64,000 bases of DNA from Acetobacterium sp. KB-1 (GTDB lineage Bacteria; Bacillota; Clostridia; Eubacteriales; Eubacteriaceae). Made by a program: the position numbers and the translations under genes. The notes beneath the pieces are model-generated. The model was not told the DNA's origin, did no database searches, and was given only the letters and a program-made list of their open reading frames with translations. Location of the stretch: assembly GCF_003260995.1 (NCBI RefSeq), contig NZ_CP030040.1:1719620-1783619 (forward strand), read 5' to 3'. Position 1 is the stretch's first letter; each line of letters opens with the position of its first letter. Positions 49,801 through 57,892 of this stretch are shown here, in pieces.

Positions 49801-52631
49801 GTAATAAAAACCCGTGTCAGGGTTACCATAATGGCATGGCTCATCAGCCAGGCCTGATAGGGCAAAAAGATTAATACCAGTAAGAACTGCATCAATACCG
49901 CTTTGAGACCGAACATCACCGGCATATACCGCTTGATCCGGTCGTTGCCAAATCGGGCCGATACAAGATAACCAATGATCCCCATCACCAGCGAAAAGAT
50001 CTGCGGTAGCAGGAAAAAGCCAAACCAGAAAAAAATACTTCCCGGGAGAATTGAAAAGCTCAAAAAGACGAGTAGCATCAATGCTGGTGGTACCAGACTT
50101 CTTCTTAAATTATCAAACATTTTCCACTTCGACAGTCGCGATAGGGGGTTGAATATTTTATCGTGACGGCGGTCAAAAATTTTACGAAATAGAATTGGTA
50201 CCAATTGCCAGTCCCCGCGAACCCAACGGTGCAGCCGGGCCGAAAAAGAATTGTATTTTGACGGGTAGGAATCGACCAGCTTGAGATCGGTAACCAGGCC
50301 CGTTCGCACATATGAACCCTCCAGTAAATCATGACTAAGAATGGTATTGTCGGGAATGGCATCCTTCATGATGGTCTGGAACACCGCTAAATCATAAATG
50401 CCCTTGCCAACAAAAATCCCTTCCCCAAAAAGATCCTGATAAACATCGGAAATAGCGGTGGCATAGGGATCAATTCCTTCCTGACCAGTGAAAATGCGGG
50501 AGAAAAGGGATTTATTTGAGCTTTCGTTCTCCACTTCGATTCGTGGCTGCATCAAACCATAGCCCTCGACCACGACCCCGCGCTGCTTGTCGATAACCGG
50601 TTGATTTAGGGGGTGTGCCATCGTAGCAATCATTTTTTTAGCCATTCCCATTGGCAAAATGGTGTCGCTGTCCAGGGTGATTACGTATTTGACATAGTCA
50701 AAGGGCGGTTTTTTTGCCGAAGCATAGACAAAACTGGTATCGGTGGCACCCATAATCAGGTCGTTAAATTCCATCAAAGCCCCTCTTTTTCGTTCCCATC
50801 CAAACCACTTATCATTTTTTTCATTATATTGACTGTCGCGGTGGAAAAAATAAAACTTATCACTGCCCACCGGGGCATATTTTAAATTAAGCGCATTGAT
50901 ACCCGCCAGAGCGGTTTTTATAATCTCGGGATCATCTTTCATCGCCGATTTGTCGGCATCGCTAAATGCTCCGACCAGGGCAAAGTAGAGATTATCTTCC
51001 CGGTTGGAAAGATAATGGCTTTCCAGACCCGCCAATAATTCCTTGACCCGTTTCTGATCGGAAAGCAGAGTTGGCACTGCAACAATCGTGCTCATGCTTT
51101 TGGGAATCCCTTCTCTTAATTGAAGTCTTGGGAAAAAGGCCGGTTTTAAGGCATGGGAAACAATCCAATTGACCGCATCCACGGCAATTTCCGATGCCGG
51201 AATCAGCACCGCAATAATGACCAGCACCGAAAACAGGACCAGATGTGAGGATGCCGTAATCGTCGCGTAACGGACGGCCGCCAATAAAAAAAGCAGCGTA
51301 ATCAGACCCATGGAACCCAAATAGAGGATGCCCGGATTTTTTATGCCCATGCTTTCTGCTTTTGGTCTAAAGCTGTTAATCTTTTTTTCTTTGTTTTCCA
51401 GGCTTTTAAGGCCCTTGCCAATCAGATAATACCCGACATGCCAGGTTTTCTGGATGGCGGGATTTTCCAATTGAGATTGGTCCCGGTCCGCAAAGGCTTC
51501 TTCGGCAAACAAGATCGCCTCTTTGGCCAGATAAATTTCTGAGACCCCAAATCCCAGGGCCAATTCTTCCACTTTGGTCCGGTAATGACTCCGGGTGGCA
51601 ATATCCATCAGAGGATAGGTTCCATCGGGGTCCTTTTTTAAAATTTGTTCGACCATACTAACCGTTTCAAAGAGCTCGGACCAATCCAGGGAAGAGAAAA
51701 AATGAAGACTGGTGATGGTATTGCCCATCGATATCGTATTAACGGATTGGGCCCCATGTTCTTTCTGGGTGATTTCTTCGGTGGTGGCACCGAGTTTATT
51801 TAAGTTTTCATCCATGATCCGTAGAACTTCGGCATAACTACGACCGGAACGCCTCAGCCGATAGAATAAATGCTCTACAAAAGCGGGGTTGGCTTCATCC
51901 TGGCTTTTTAGGCTGTCTTCGAAGAGTTTGATCGTTTTCTTTGGTTCATCGCCATCATTTTCCAGCCATTTAGTAAAAATCTTATCAGCCTTATGCCACT
52001 GACTCTGGGTTTTTTTTATTTCTTCACAAAGTTCCCGAATGTTTTCAATCAGGGCCAGGGTAAGCATCATTGGCAGCGCAACAATTTCCCGGTCAAAAAG
52101 AACGGCGTGGGACTGGTAGGCCTTTAAATAATCGGTCAGTATTTTTTCATCGATCTGACCGTCGGTATGAGCAACAAGCTCTACCGCCACCGCGAAAATC
52201 CGAATTTGTCCCTTGAGTGGACCCGACTTAAGAATCGGCAAGCGGTTATAATCGGATTTTTTCAAGTCCCGACGCATTCCTTTAACCTGCTTTTCAATGA
52301 TATAAAAGTTATCAAGCAGCCACTCTGAAGCCGGTGGTACGGCCATCTTTTTCTGGAGATCGGCACTCAGATCCTGATACACATTCAAAATGAATTTATA
52401 GTTATCGTTCATCCTGACACTTGGCGATTTAATCGCTCTTTTCTTTACCGATACCGCATGTTCGATGGCAATTTTTTTGGCGTGTCCTTCTAATTCTTCA
52501 CTTGAGAGCGATGCATCGCGCATGTTGAGTCGGGGTGATTTCCCCGATTTCATCAAAAAAATCCATAATAAAAACAGGATACAGCCAATCAATACCGTGC
52601 CCTCAATTAATAATCTTAAATAAACGTCCAT
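43839..52631 (-). CDS. Cyclic beta-1,2-glucan synthase-like giant enzyme (GT84-GH94, NdvB/ChvB type)
   Basis: The 2930-residue membrane enzyme has these parts: an N-terminal membrane segment (5-25), two or three more at about 434-487, a GT2-like glycosyltransferase domain at about 530-860 with VITLDSDTILP near 650 and LHRWVRGDWQ near 802, and a membrane bundle at about 860-1020. A glucoamylase-like domain (1060-1560) follows with GTMFEYLMPLLIM and GTSESGYHAMDKHHDYKYKA. Two beta-sandwich modules start near 1655 and 2135, then a GH94 catalytic barrel (about 2430-2860) with GGAFGFRDQLQDALS and GSGDWNDGMN. This order matches NdvB/ChvB, which polymerise, cyclise and trim beta-1,2-glucan. Presence in a Gram-positive acetogen makes the final product uncertain. 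It forms its own unit. Confidence 0.9.
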   Translation of the reverse strand: MDVYLRLLIEGTVLIGCILFLLWIFLMKSGKSPRLNMRDASLSSEELEGHAKKIAIEHAVSVKKRAIKSPSVRMNDNYKFILNVYQDLSADLQKKMAVPPASEWLLDNFYIIEKQVKGMRRDLKKSDYNRLPILKSGPLKGQIRIFAVAVELVAHTDGQIDEKILTDYLKAYQSHAVLFDREIVALPMMLTLALIENIRELCEEIKKTQSQWHKADKIFTKWLENDGDEPKKTIKLFEDSLKSQDEANPAFVEHLFYRLRRSGRSYAEVLRIMDENLNKLGATTEEITQKEHGAQSVNTISMGNTITSLHFFSSLDWSELFETVSMVEQILKKDPDGTYPLMDIATRSHYRTKVEELALGFGVSEIYLAKEAILFAEEAFADRDQSQLENPAIQKTWHVGYYLIGKGLKSLENKEKKINSFRPKAESMGIKNPGILYLGSMGLITLLFLLAAVRYATITASSHLVLFSVLVIIAVLIPASEIAVDAVNWIVSHALKPAFFPRLQLREGIPKSMSTIVAVPTLLSDQKRVKELLAGLESHYLSNREDNLYFALVGAFSDADKSAMKDDPEIIKTALAGINALNLKYAPVGSDKFYFFHRDSQYNEKNDKWFGWERKRGALMEFNDLIMGATDTSFVYASAKKPPFDYVKYVITLDSDTILPMGMAKKMIATMAHPLNQPVIDKQRGVVVEGYGLMQPRIEVENESSNKSLFSRIFTGQEGIDPYATAISDVYQDLFGEGIFVGKGIYDLAVFQTIMKDAIPDNTILSHDLLEGSYVRTGLVTDLKLVDSYPSKYNSFSARLHRWVRGDWQLVPILFRKIFDRRHDKIFNPLSRLSKWKMFDNLRRSLVPPALMLLVFLSFSILPGSIFFWFGFFLLPQIFSLVMGIIGYLVSARFGNDRIKRYMPVMFGLKAVLMQFLLVLIFLPYQAWLMSHAIMVTLTRVFITRKNLLEWVTADDTEKFQKNSLISYVFTMKAALLQAPIPVILALFFKPEALLLSLFFFAIWVVSPVIAWFISRDHQQKVLTLSEPESSELGRITRKTWRYFEDFSNAKSHYLIPDNYQADPPRGIAQRTSPTNIGLGLLAPLTARDFGYIGTGQMMALIDKTVDTIEGLEKWQGHLLNWYDTLTLKPLRPAYISTVDSGNFLCYLVTLKQGLLDYLKSPLIDSRFLSGIRDTLHCVGKTDYAVDGKIPMRDNVETAVDLKKWHHTLETLIKADAMAELDEGVWKTKIVAMITLFNTEMTTFLPGIGLLNKMPERLMDMAAAKKEAASDAVFEDLKNFKIRLTDNADLIDLPKHHQQTVAMVNRLLEAVKKWDQDDYREELAWLEETKIALSAAATASQDFVDQYTNLLRRIDALVDAMEFLPLYDKKKELFSIGFNLEDNKLTNSFYDLLASEARQTSYICIAKGKIPASHWFKLGRALTNVDHYKGLISWTGTMFEYLMPLLIMKSYQNTLLDETYSFVIKSQMKYGDQREMPWGTSESGYHAMDKHHDYKYKAIGVPWLGLKRGLIDDAVTAPYATFLALMVNPEAAIKNIRRLKADGLEGPYGFYEAADYTPERLGFETKRALVKSFMAHHQGMSLMALNNCVNHNIMQTRFHNDPEIHAARLLLQEKVSSDLIFTKGTKEKLVPYKGKIAKEISAVRRFTKPNTILPKAHILSNGNYSVMITERGTGYSKSKMAAVTRWREDSTLDQYGTFFYLKNVESKAVWSAAYGPLNQKPDQYEVVFTADKATFKRTDGDIETKTEVVVASGDNVEIRRITLKNNGKKACTLELTSYFELVMATQAGDIAHPAFGNLFIKTEIEHHRKCLIATRRPRSDSDKSVWLANAIVTNSNLEGEIQYETDRMQFIGRGNNSQNPVVINQDRPLSSTSGPVLDPVMSTRIKVTIEAGKTASFSFVTAFCESKESILNLIDKYHTPSAIEGAFKLALTRSQVETRYLNLDTDESELYQDMISHLVFLSPTKMMNQEIILKNTQGQSALWKYGISGDNPIVVIDLSNIDQVKLLVEVLKAHEYWRLMGLNVDLVILSEEEYSYSLPLYALISDMVLSKQTHEMLKTSEDLFILEKNKIAATDIPLLYAVARVILKGGMGTLREQIECVYQSVAAKLIPEKIVASSKPINYSVSQTDEPERLYNNGIGGFKKDGSEYIIHLKNGENTPAPWVNVIANQSFGFMVSESGSGYAWYQNSRENKLTPWSNDVVSDPPGEVVYLGDGDTGEIWTITPLPIREAEDYTIKHGFGYTNVEHASHGIKQRMIQFVPTTDAVKISLINLKNESNQERHITLTYYIRPVLGVSDQATALHINTEQDNSGALLIRNPYNESFPGEVLLLDASIAKRSVTSDRKAFLGNGNMSRPEGLANISLDGVLGAGFDPCGAIQVKITLGPNERKDVAFLMGIGNNQSEVEVLSQKYRELRNVQEALNEVIGFWKSKLGIIKVETPIASINLMLDGWLQYQVISCRLWGRSGFYQAGGAFGFRDQLQDALSIANLWPEITRAQILLHASHQYVQGDVQHWWHEPLGLGTRTHFSDDRLWLPYVTAEYIRITGDHQILEEDVNFIEEPELGEFEDEKCGVPWKIKTTASLYEHCLRALEISLKFGEHGLPLMGSGDWNDGMNTVGNKGQGESVWLGWFLIANLDLFMPICKEKGDLELAQKYESVKEKMMAAIEKTAWDGSWYRRAYFDNGDVLGSAGNSECKIDSIAQSWSVISGAGEAGRSLTAMKSLDDYLVSREDGLIKLLTPPFDQSELEPGYIKGYIPGVRENGGQYTHAAAWAIIAFAKLGDGDKAWELFELINPINHTTNMRDYTRYKVEPYVVAADVYSTYPHTGRGGWTWYTGAAGWMYRAGLEYILGFQKNGETIVMDPCIPRTLKEYQICYRYQETNYHINVKNPDAVNKGVKIISVDGIVSTRNVINLVNDKINHEVDVLMGL

Positions 52632-52702
52632 TGATTCACAAATCCTTTCGTGATTTAAAACCCATTACGAAGCATAAAGTCAAACACTGTCATAAACCTA
52701 CC

Positions 52703-52800
52703 GTACCGACCAATTGTTAATCTGTTGTTTGCTGCGGGATCGGACAGGCGATTGCCTGTTCGCTCCGATGCAAACAACATGATGTAACAATTGTCGGTAC
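52703..52800. repeat. Structured ~100-bp element, copy 3
   Basis: Begins GTACCGACCAATTGTTAATC and ends GATGTAACAATTGTCGGTAC. Inner arms TGTTGTTTGC/GCAAACAACA and GACAGGC/GCCTGTT are intact. Same orientation as 23099. Confidence 0.88.
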
Positions 52801-52978
52801 TACGTTATCTGTTTATCAAATAGTCTCTCATAGCTAATTTTTATAATAGGAAAAAATCTTTACACTTAAGTATATACCTCTTATATCGCTTATTAACCTT
52901 AAAATTACAAATAAACAATAAAAAGAAGTTAAATAAAAGTAAATTAATGTGAAACTTTTCCATATCTGACCTTTTTTT

Positions 52979-53034
52979 TTAAAAAAAAGAAGCTGATCGC
53001 GCTCGTTTCAGAGCGGGATCAGCCTCTTTCAGTA
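52979..53034 (-). terminator. Terminator of the aco operon
   Basis: AAGAAGCTGATC...GATCAGCCTCTT forms the outer stem with an inner CTC/GAG. On the minus strand a run of T follows. It is just downstream of the lpd stop. Confidence 0.85.
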
Positions 53035-53053
53035 CTTATCTGACTTTAATAAC

Positions 53054-54460
53054 TTATCTCATTAAATGGATCGCTTCGCCGTTTACGGCGTGGGCGGCTT
53101 CCATCAGCGATTCGCCAACGGTGGGGTGAGCATGGATGGTGGACTTAAGTTCTGCTACCGTTGCTTCCAGGCGAATCGCCAGAGCTCCTTCGACAATCAG
53201 ATCAGTGGCCCGGGGACCGGCCATGTGCAGTCCCAGGATTTCGCCGGTAGCAGCATCCGTAACGTATTTGACCAGCCCGGTCGTTTCGCCAATGATCATC
53301 GCTTTGCCATTGACGGCCATGGGGAAATTACCGACCTTTACGTCATAACCCGCTTCTCTGGCCTCGGCCTCAGTGAGCCCCACGCCAGCCAGTTCCGGTT
53401 TGGTATAAACACAATAGGGGATCGTTTTAAAATCAATCTGTGACCGGATTCCGACAATGGTTTCTACTGCAAATATCCCTTGGGCCGATGCCACATGAGC
53501 AAGCATGACCCCGCCATTGCAATCGCCCACCGCATAAATATGCGGCTTATTCGTCTGCATTTTCTGATTGACCTTGATTGCGCCTCGCTCCGTTTTTATG
53601 CCGGCCTTTTCCAGTTCCAGGGTACTAAGTTCTGGTTTTCGGCCCACCGAGAGCAGCACTTTTTGAGCTGTCACAATTTTTTCTCCCGCTTGGGAACTGG
53701 TCGTAACCGCCAAGCCGTCAGGACCTTCCTTAATTGATTCGACCTTTGTTCTGGTAAAAATTTCCACGCCATCTTTGATTAATTTATCTTTTAGCGGTTT
53801 AACAATATCCCGATCCATAGTGGCAACAATGTCCGGCAACATTTCGATGATCGTAACCTTACAACCAAAAGCATTGTAGATGGTAGCAAATTCACAACCA
53901 ATGACGCCGCCACCGATGATACACAAGCTCTCGGGAACCGCTTCAAGTGATAAGGCCGCATCACTGGTGATCACATCGGGGTGAACACTTCCCGGGATCG
54001 GCGGAATTACGGGTTTTGAACCCGTTGCGATAATGGCAAAGTCAAAATCGATGACTTCTTCATCTTTGCTTGTTTCGTCTTGATTGATATTATAAGAAAC
54101 TTTAATTTGATGATCATTTAAAAAAACGCCGGTTCCCATTATTTGGGTAATGGTGTTGTTCTTTAACAGGGCCTTCACGCCACCCACCAATTTTTTTATA
54201 ATTTTTGTCTTTCTTTTCTGGAGTGTTTTCCAGTCGGCTTCATAACCAGAAACTGTGATTCCCAGTTCTTTGGCATCGTTTTTCAGAACATCCAGGAGTT
54301 CGGTGGTATGCAAAAGCACTTTTGTGGGGATACAGCCAACATTGAGACAGGTTCCACCTAAGAACTTGTTTTCAATCAGAGTTACCTCCGCGCCTAAATG
54401 AGCTGCCCGGATGGCTGCCACATAACCGCCCGGGCCACCGCCAATAATGACAATCTTCAT
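53054..54460 (-). CDS. acoL: Dihydrolipoamide dehydrogenase of the acetoin dehydrogenase complex
   Basis: The start is ATG at 54460 (MKIVIIGGGPGG), seven bases after GGAGGT, giving 468 residues. It reoxidises the lipoyl arm of the E2 with NAD. FAD motif: IGGGPGGYVAAIRAAHLGAE. The redox disulfide is in GGTCLNVGCIPTK (Cys38 and Cys43). NAD motif: CIIGGGVIGCEFATIYNAFG. Other marks are YAVGDCNGGVMLAHVASAQG and the C-terminal His-Glu pair in HAHPTVGESLMEAAH. Last gene of the aco operon. Confidence 0.95.
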   Translation of the reverse strand: MKIVIIGGGPGGYVAAIRAAHLGAEVTLIENKFLGGTCLNVGCIPTKVLLHTTELLDVLKNDAKELGITVSGYEADWKTLQKRKTKIIKKLVGGVKALLKNNTITQIMGTGVFLNDHQIKVSYNINQDETSKDEEVIDFDFAIIATGSKPVIPPIPGSVHPDVITSDAALSLEAVPESLCIIGGGVIGCEFATIYNAFGCKVTIIEMLPDIVATMDRDIVKPLKDKLIKDGVEIFTRTKVESIKEGPDGLAVTTSSQAGEKIVTAQKVLLSVGRKPELSTLELEKAGIKTERGAIKVNQKMQTNKPHIYAVGDCNGGVMLAHVASAQGIFAVETIVGIRSQIDFKTIPYCVYTKPELAGVGLTEAEAREAGYDVKVGNFPMAVNGKAMIIGETTGLVKYVTDAATGEILGLHMAGPRATDLIVEGALAIRLEATVAELKSTIHAHPTVGESLMEAAHAVNGEAIHLMR

Positions 54461-54473
54461 GATTCTACCTCCA

Positions 54474-55793
54474 TCATAACAGCAGCAATCCGGGTTTTTC
54501 AATCAGCTCTTTAAGTCGGGCAACAAATTGGGCTGCCACAGAACCATCCACCACCCGGTGATCAGCCGTCAAACTCAGATTCATCATCGGTTTAATGACC
54601 ACCTGACCCTCAACGACCATCGGCGTATCAATAATGGTATTGATTCCCAGTATCGCCACCTCGGGCTGATTGATAATCGGTGTGAAGGATTCCATGCCAA
54701 ACATACCGATATTGGTAAGGGTAAAGGTTCCTCCGGTTATTTCATCGGTTTCCAGTTCATTGTTTCGGGCTTTTTCAGCCAGCGCCTTGATTTCGGTCGA
54801 AATGGCACCCAGATCTAATTTATTGGCAAACTTTACTACTGGAACAATCAAGCCATCCGGTAGCGCCACGGCCACGCCAATATTTACATAATTTCGGGTG
54901 ACAATATCAGTACCAACAATGGCACTGTTGAGAAGTGGGAACTCCAACAGCACTCGGGATAATATCTTCACCAAAATATCGGTATAGGTTATTTTTGCGG
55001 TGCTTTTTAATTCTTCTCGAAGCTGTTTCATCGCGGTGGTATCCACCCGCTGGTTATAGTTAACCGTCGCCGCTGTTTCCTGACTGGCTGACATCCGACT
55101 GGCAATAATTTTTCGCATCGCTGACATCGGCTTGGTAAATTCCTGAGGATCTGCATATTTAAGGAAATCGGCGTTTTGTTTAAAGGCCAGCACATCGGCC
55201 TTCATAATCCGACCATCTTTATTAATCTGTCCCGGATCGACGCCTAAACCGGCCGCAATCACGCCGGCCGTCGGGGAAATTTTTGGTTGAGCTGTTTTAA
55301 CTTTTTCGGCAAATTCATTGACATCTTTTTCAGTAATGGCGCCTTGAGGACCGGTACCGGTTACCTGGGCGATGTCAATCTTTAATTCAGCCGCTATTTT
55401 CTTGGTTCGGGCAGACGCTTTAACCCGGCCACCGGTAGCCGGTTTAACTGGGGCTTGCTCAGCCTTTGGCGGTTCGGGAGCATCTGGTTTTGTCGCGCTG
55501 GCTACCGGACTGGCTACCGCCTTTTCTGCTTCAGCCAACAAGGCCGATATATCTTCGTCGGCTTTTCCGATGATGGCAATGGGTTTTAACACTTCCACGG
55601 TTCCCTCGGATACCAGTATCTTTCTGATTATCCCTTCTCCCGGGGATTCAAACTCCTTGGTAATTTTATCTGTTTCCACATCAAAGATAATTTCGCCCAT
55701 CGTCACGCTGTCACCTTCAACTTTTCGCCAGTTGGCAATGTTCCCTTCGGTCATCGTCAATCCGAGCTTGGGCATCACTAAAAACTTAGCCAT
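54474..55793 (-). CDS. acoC: Dihydrolipoamide acetyltransferase (E2) of acetoin dehydrogenase
   Basis: The start is ATG at 55793 (MAKFLVMPKLG) behind AAAGGAGG, giving 439 residues. The lipoyl domain carries the modified Lys at about 43 (DVETDKITKEF). Two peripheral subunit-binding-like segments follow instead of one: VKASARTKKIAAELKIDIAQ at about 118-155 and KISPTAGVIAAGLGVDPGQI at about 165-205. The catalytic domain ends with LTADHRVVDGSVAAQFVARL. It transfers the acetyl group from acetoin cleavage to CoA. It is between acoX and lpd. Confidence 0.94.
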   Translation of the reverse strand: MAKFLVMPKLGLTMTEGNIANWRKVEGDSVTMGEIIFDVETDKITKEFESPGEGIIRKILVSEGTVEVLKPIAIIGKADEDISALLAEAEKAVASPVASATKPDAPEPPKAEQAPVKPATGGRVKASARTKKIAAELKIDIAQVTGTGPQGAITEKDVNEFAEKVKTAQPKISPTAGVIAAGLGVDPGQINKDGRIMKADVLAFKQNADFLKYADPQEFTKPMSAMRKIIASRMSASQETAATVNYNQRVDTTAMKQLREELKSTAKITYTDILVKILSRVLLEFPLLNSAIVGTDIVTRNYVNIGVAVALPDGLIVPVVKFANKLDLGAISTEIKALAEKARNNELETDEITGGTFTLTNIGMFGMESFTPIINQPEVAILGINTIIDTPMVVEGQVVIKPMMNLSLTADHRVVDGSVAAQFVARLKELIEKPGLLLL

Positions 55794-55809
55794 AATCCAA
55801 TCCTCCTTT

Positions 55810-56811
55810 TTATTCCAAAACCATAAAAAAACCGTTTTTTTGGCCCACTTCGATGGCTTTTTTAACATCCACATGCCATGGCCCGTTCCGACTGATTTTA
55901 AAGGTAAAGGCCTGATCCTTATGAAATTCGATTTCCCGTTCCCCATCCAGGGCAATGGTTCCCCGGCAATAGGTGGTAAAAGTATAGTCTTCGTTAAACT
56001 TTAAAATCACGGGTGTACTGGTGCCAATCGCTAAAACAATCCCTGCTGACATGGGAATCTTTATTTTAGGGGCATCTTTATCAATGCTGATATAGGCACC
56101 AAAATCATCTTCTTCGGTGATAATAATTTTCCCCCCGACCACCGACGAAAAACCGATCGATGCCGGATGACTTCGGGCGACAAATATTTTTTCAATATCT
56201 TCAACCTTCCAAATGGCCCGGGAACCGACAAAGACATCCCGGGAAATAACCGCATCGATGAGCGCAATGTCCTTAAGTTGCCCCGCTGCGTAAATTTCTA
56301 TAATCTTGTCTCTATTTGAATAGACTTCTTTTTCAAATTTATGGGAAGCCACCACTGCTGCGGCAATGCCGGCAATGGTTCCTTCAATCATGTCCGGATA
56401 GACATTGTTCGTACCAGTGGAGATCGAAATCATCGGAATATCCCCAATGTCTTTGGCCACCGCCCGATTGGTGCCATCGCCCCCCAGGGTAACAATGCAA
56501 CCCGCGTTTTTTTTGTTCATCAACCTGACCGCTTTGTACGTGTCTTCGACGGTATCCTCTTTAAAGAAATCGAACACTTCAATTTCACATTTCAGCTCGC
56601 CGGAGGTTTTAAGCTTATCCTCCACCCGATAACCCATATTGTAAGGATCTGGCATCATATATATCTTTTCCACCCCATTTTGCTGGGCCCCGAGAATGAT
56701 GCGCTCGACAATATTTATTTTTTCATTGTTATCAATAACCGTTGCATGAGCAACCAGTCGTCTGATGTCCTTCCCTGAGGCAGGATTAGCAATTATACCG
56801 ATTGAATTCAT
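55810..56811 (-). CDS. acoX: AcoX, NAD-kinase-like protein of the acetoin operon
   Basis: The 333-residue protein has an ATP-NAD-kinase-like N-terminal half: GIIANPASGKDIRRLVAHAT, GCIVTLGGDGTNRAVAKDIG and ISISTGTNNVYPDMIEG. The GGDGT motif is that of NAD/diacylglycerol kinases. AcoX is a regular member of aco operons but its reaction is not known and it is not essential for the complex in vitro. AAGGTGG precedes the ATG. About 17 bases separate it from acoC. Confidence 0.92.
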   Translation of the reverse strand: MNSIGIIANPASGKDIRRLVAHATVIDNNEKINIVERIILGAQQNGVEKIYMMPDPYNMGYRVEDKLKTSGELKCEIEVFDFFKEDTVEDTYKAVRLMNKKNAGCIVTLGGDGTNRAVAKDIGDIPMISISTGTNNVYPDMIEGTIAGIAAAVVASHKFEKEVYSNRDKIIEIYAAGQLKDIALIDAVISRDVFVGSRAIWKVEDIEKIFVARSHPASIGFSSVVGGKIIITEEDDFGAYISIDKDAPKIKIPMSAGIVLAIGTSTPVILKFNEDYTFTTYCRGTIALDGEREIEFHKDQAFTFKISRNGPWHVDVKKAIEVGQKNGFFMVLE

Positions 56812-56920
56812 AAGTCCACCACCTTTTTCTGTCTTTAAAAAATTCTGGAAATAATATCATCGCTGTTCACTCCATTATTCCCAGAACCATGGCGCTTATG
56901 CCATGTTAATATGTTACTGG

Positions 56921-57892
56921 TTAAAACAACGATTTAACTGCCTGAACGACGTCGTCGGCATTTGGCAACATGTAGGCTTCCAGAATTCCGCTAAAGGGTA
57001 CTGGGGTATTGAGGGCGCAGACCCGCTTAATCGGTGCATCACATTCATAGAAGCATTCGTCAGCGATAATGGCTGCCAATTCTCCCGCATAACTGCCGCG
57101 TTTTGCCTCTTCGGAAACAATCACAACCTTATGGGTTTTCTTGACCGATTCAAAGATTGCTTCCGTATCCAGCGGATAAAGGGAGCGTAAATCGATGACT
57201 TCCACATCAATGCCATCTTTTTCCAGCATTTCGGCGGCTTTTAAGGCATCGTACACCTGTTTACCATAGGTAATAATGGTGACGTCATTTCCTTCCCGTT
57301 TGATATTCGCTTTTCCCAAAGGAATCGGTTTAACTTCATCTTCTACCTGGCCGGTAACGGCATACAAGGTTTTATTTTCCAAATAGATTACCGGGTTATC
57401 ATCATCAATGGCAGTGAGCATTAAACCAATCGCGTCCTGGGCATTAGAGGGATAGACCACCTTAAGACCGGGCACATGAGTAAACCAGGCTTCCAGAGAT
57501 TGGGAATGCTGGGCTGCGGCTGCCACGCCGGCGCCGGAAGGCAAACGCACGACCATCGGAAGTTTTAATTTTCCACCAAACATGTAACGCATTTTAGCGG
57601 CCTGGTTTACTAACTGATCCATCCCAACGGTGGCAAAGTCAACAAACATTAACTCTGGAATTGGTCGCAACCCCACTGCGGCAGCACCGACAGCAGCACC
57701 AATAATAGCGCCTTCAGAGATGGGTGTGTCCCGGACTCTTTTTTCACCAAACTCTTCAAACAAACCTGCTGTTACCCCAAAACATCCCCCAAAAAGACCA
57801 ACATCTTCTCCGAAAATAAATACATCCGGATTCTCCAGCATTTTTATCCGCATACCTTCTTTGATTCCTTGACCGTAAGTAAGTTCTCTCAT
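56921..57892 (-). CDS. acoB: Acetoin dehydrogenase E1 beta subunit
   Basis: The 323-residue protein belongs to the transketolase-like beta family: FGEDVGLFGGCFGVTAGLFE, ISEGAIIGAAVGAAAVGLRP, VDFATVGMDQLVNQAAKMRY, RLPSGAGVAAAAQHSQSLEA, and VIDLRSLYPLDTEAIFESV. With AcoA and thiamine diphosphate it cleaves acetoin. It overlaps acoA by four bases (ATGA), behind GAGGAGGGA. Confidence 0.96.
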   Translation of the reverse strand: MRELTYGQGIKEGMRIKMLENPDVFIFGEDVGLFGGCFGVTAGLFEEFGEKRVRDTPISEGAIIGAAVGAAAVGLRPIPELMFVDFATVGMDQLVNQAAKMRYMFGGKLKLPMVVRLPSGAGVAAAAQHSQSLEAWFTHVPGLKVVYPSNAQDAIGLMLTAIDDDNPVIYLENKTLYAVTGQVEDEVKPIPLGKANIKREGNDVTIITYGKQVYDALKAAEMLEKDGIDVEVIDLRSLYPLDTEAIFESVKKTHKVVIVSEEAKRGSYAGELAAIIADECFYECDAPIKRVCALNTPVPFSGILEAYMLPNADDVVQAVKSLF

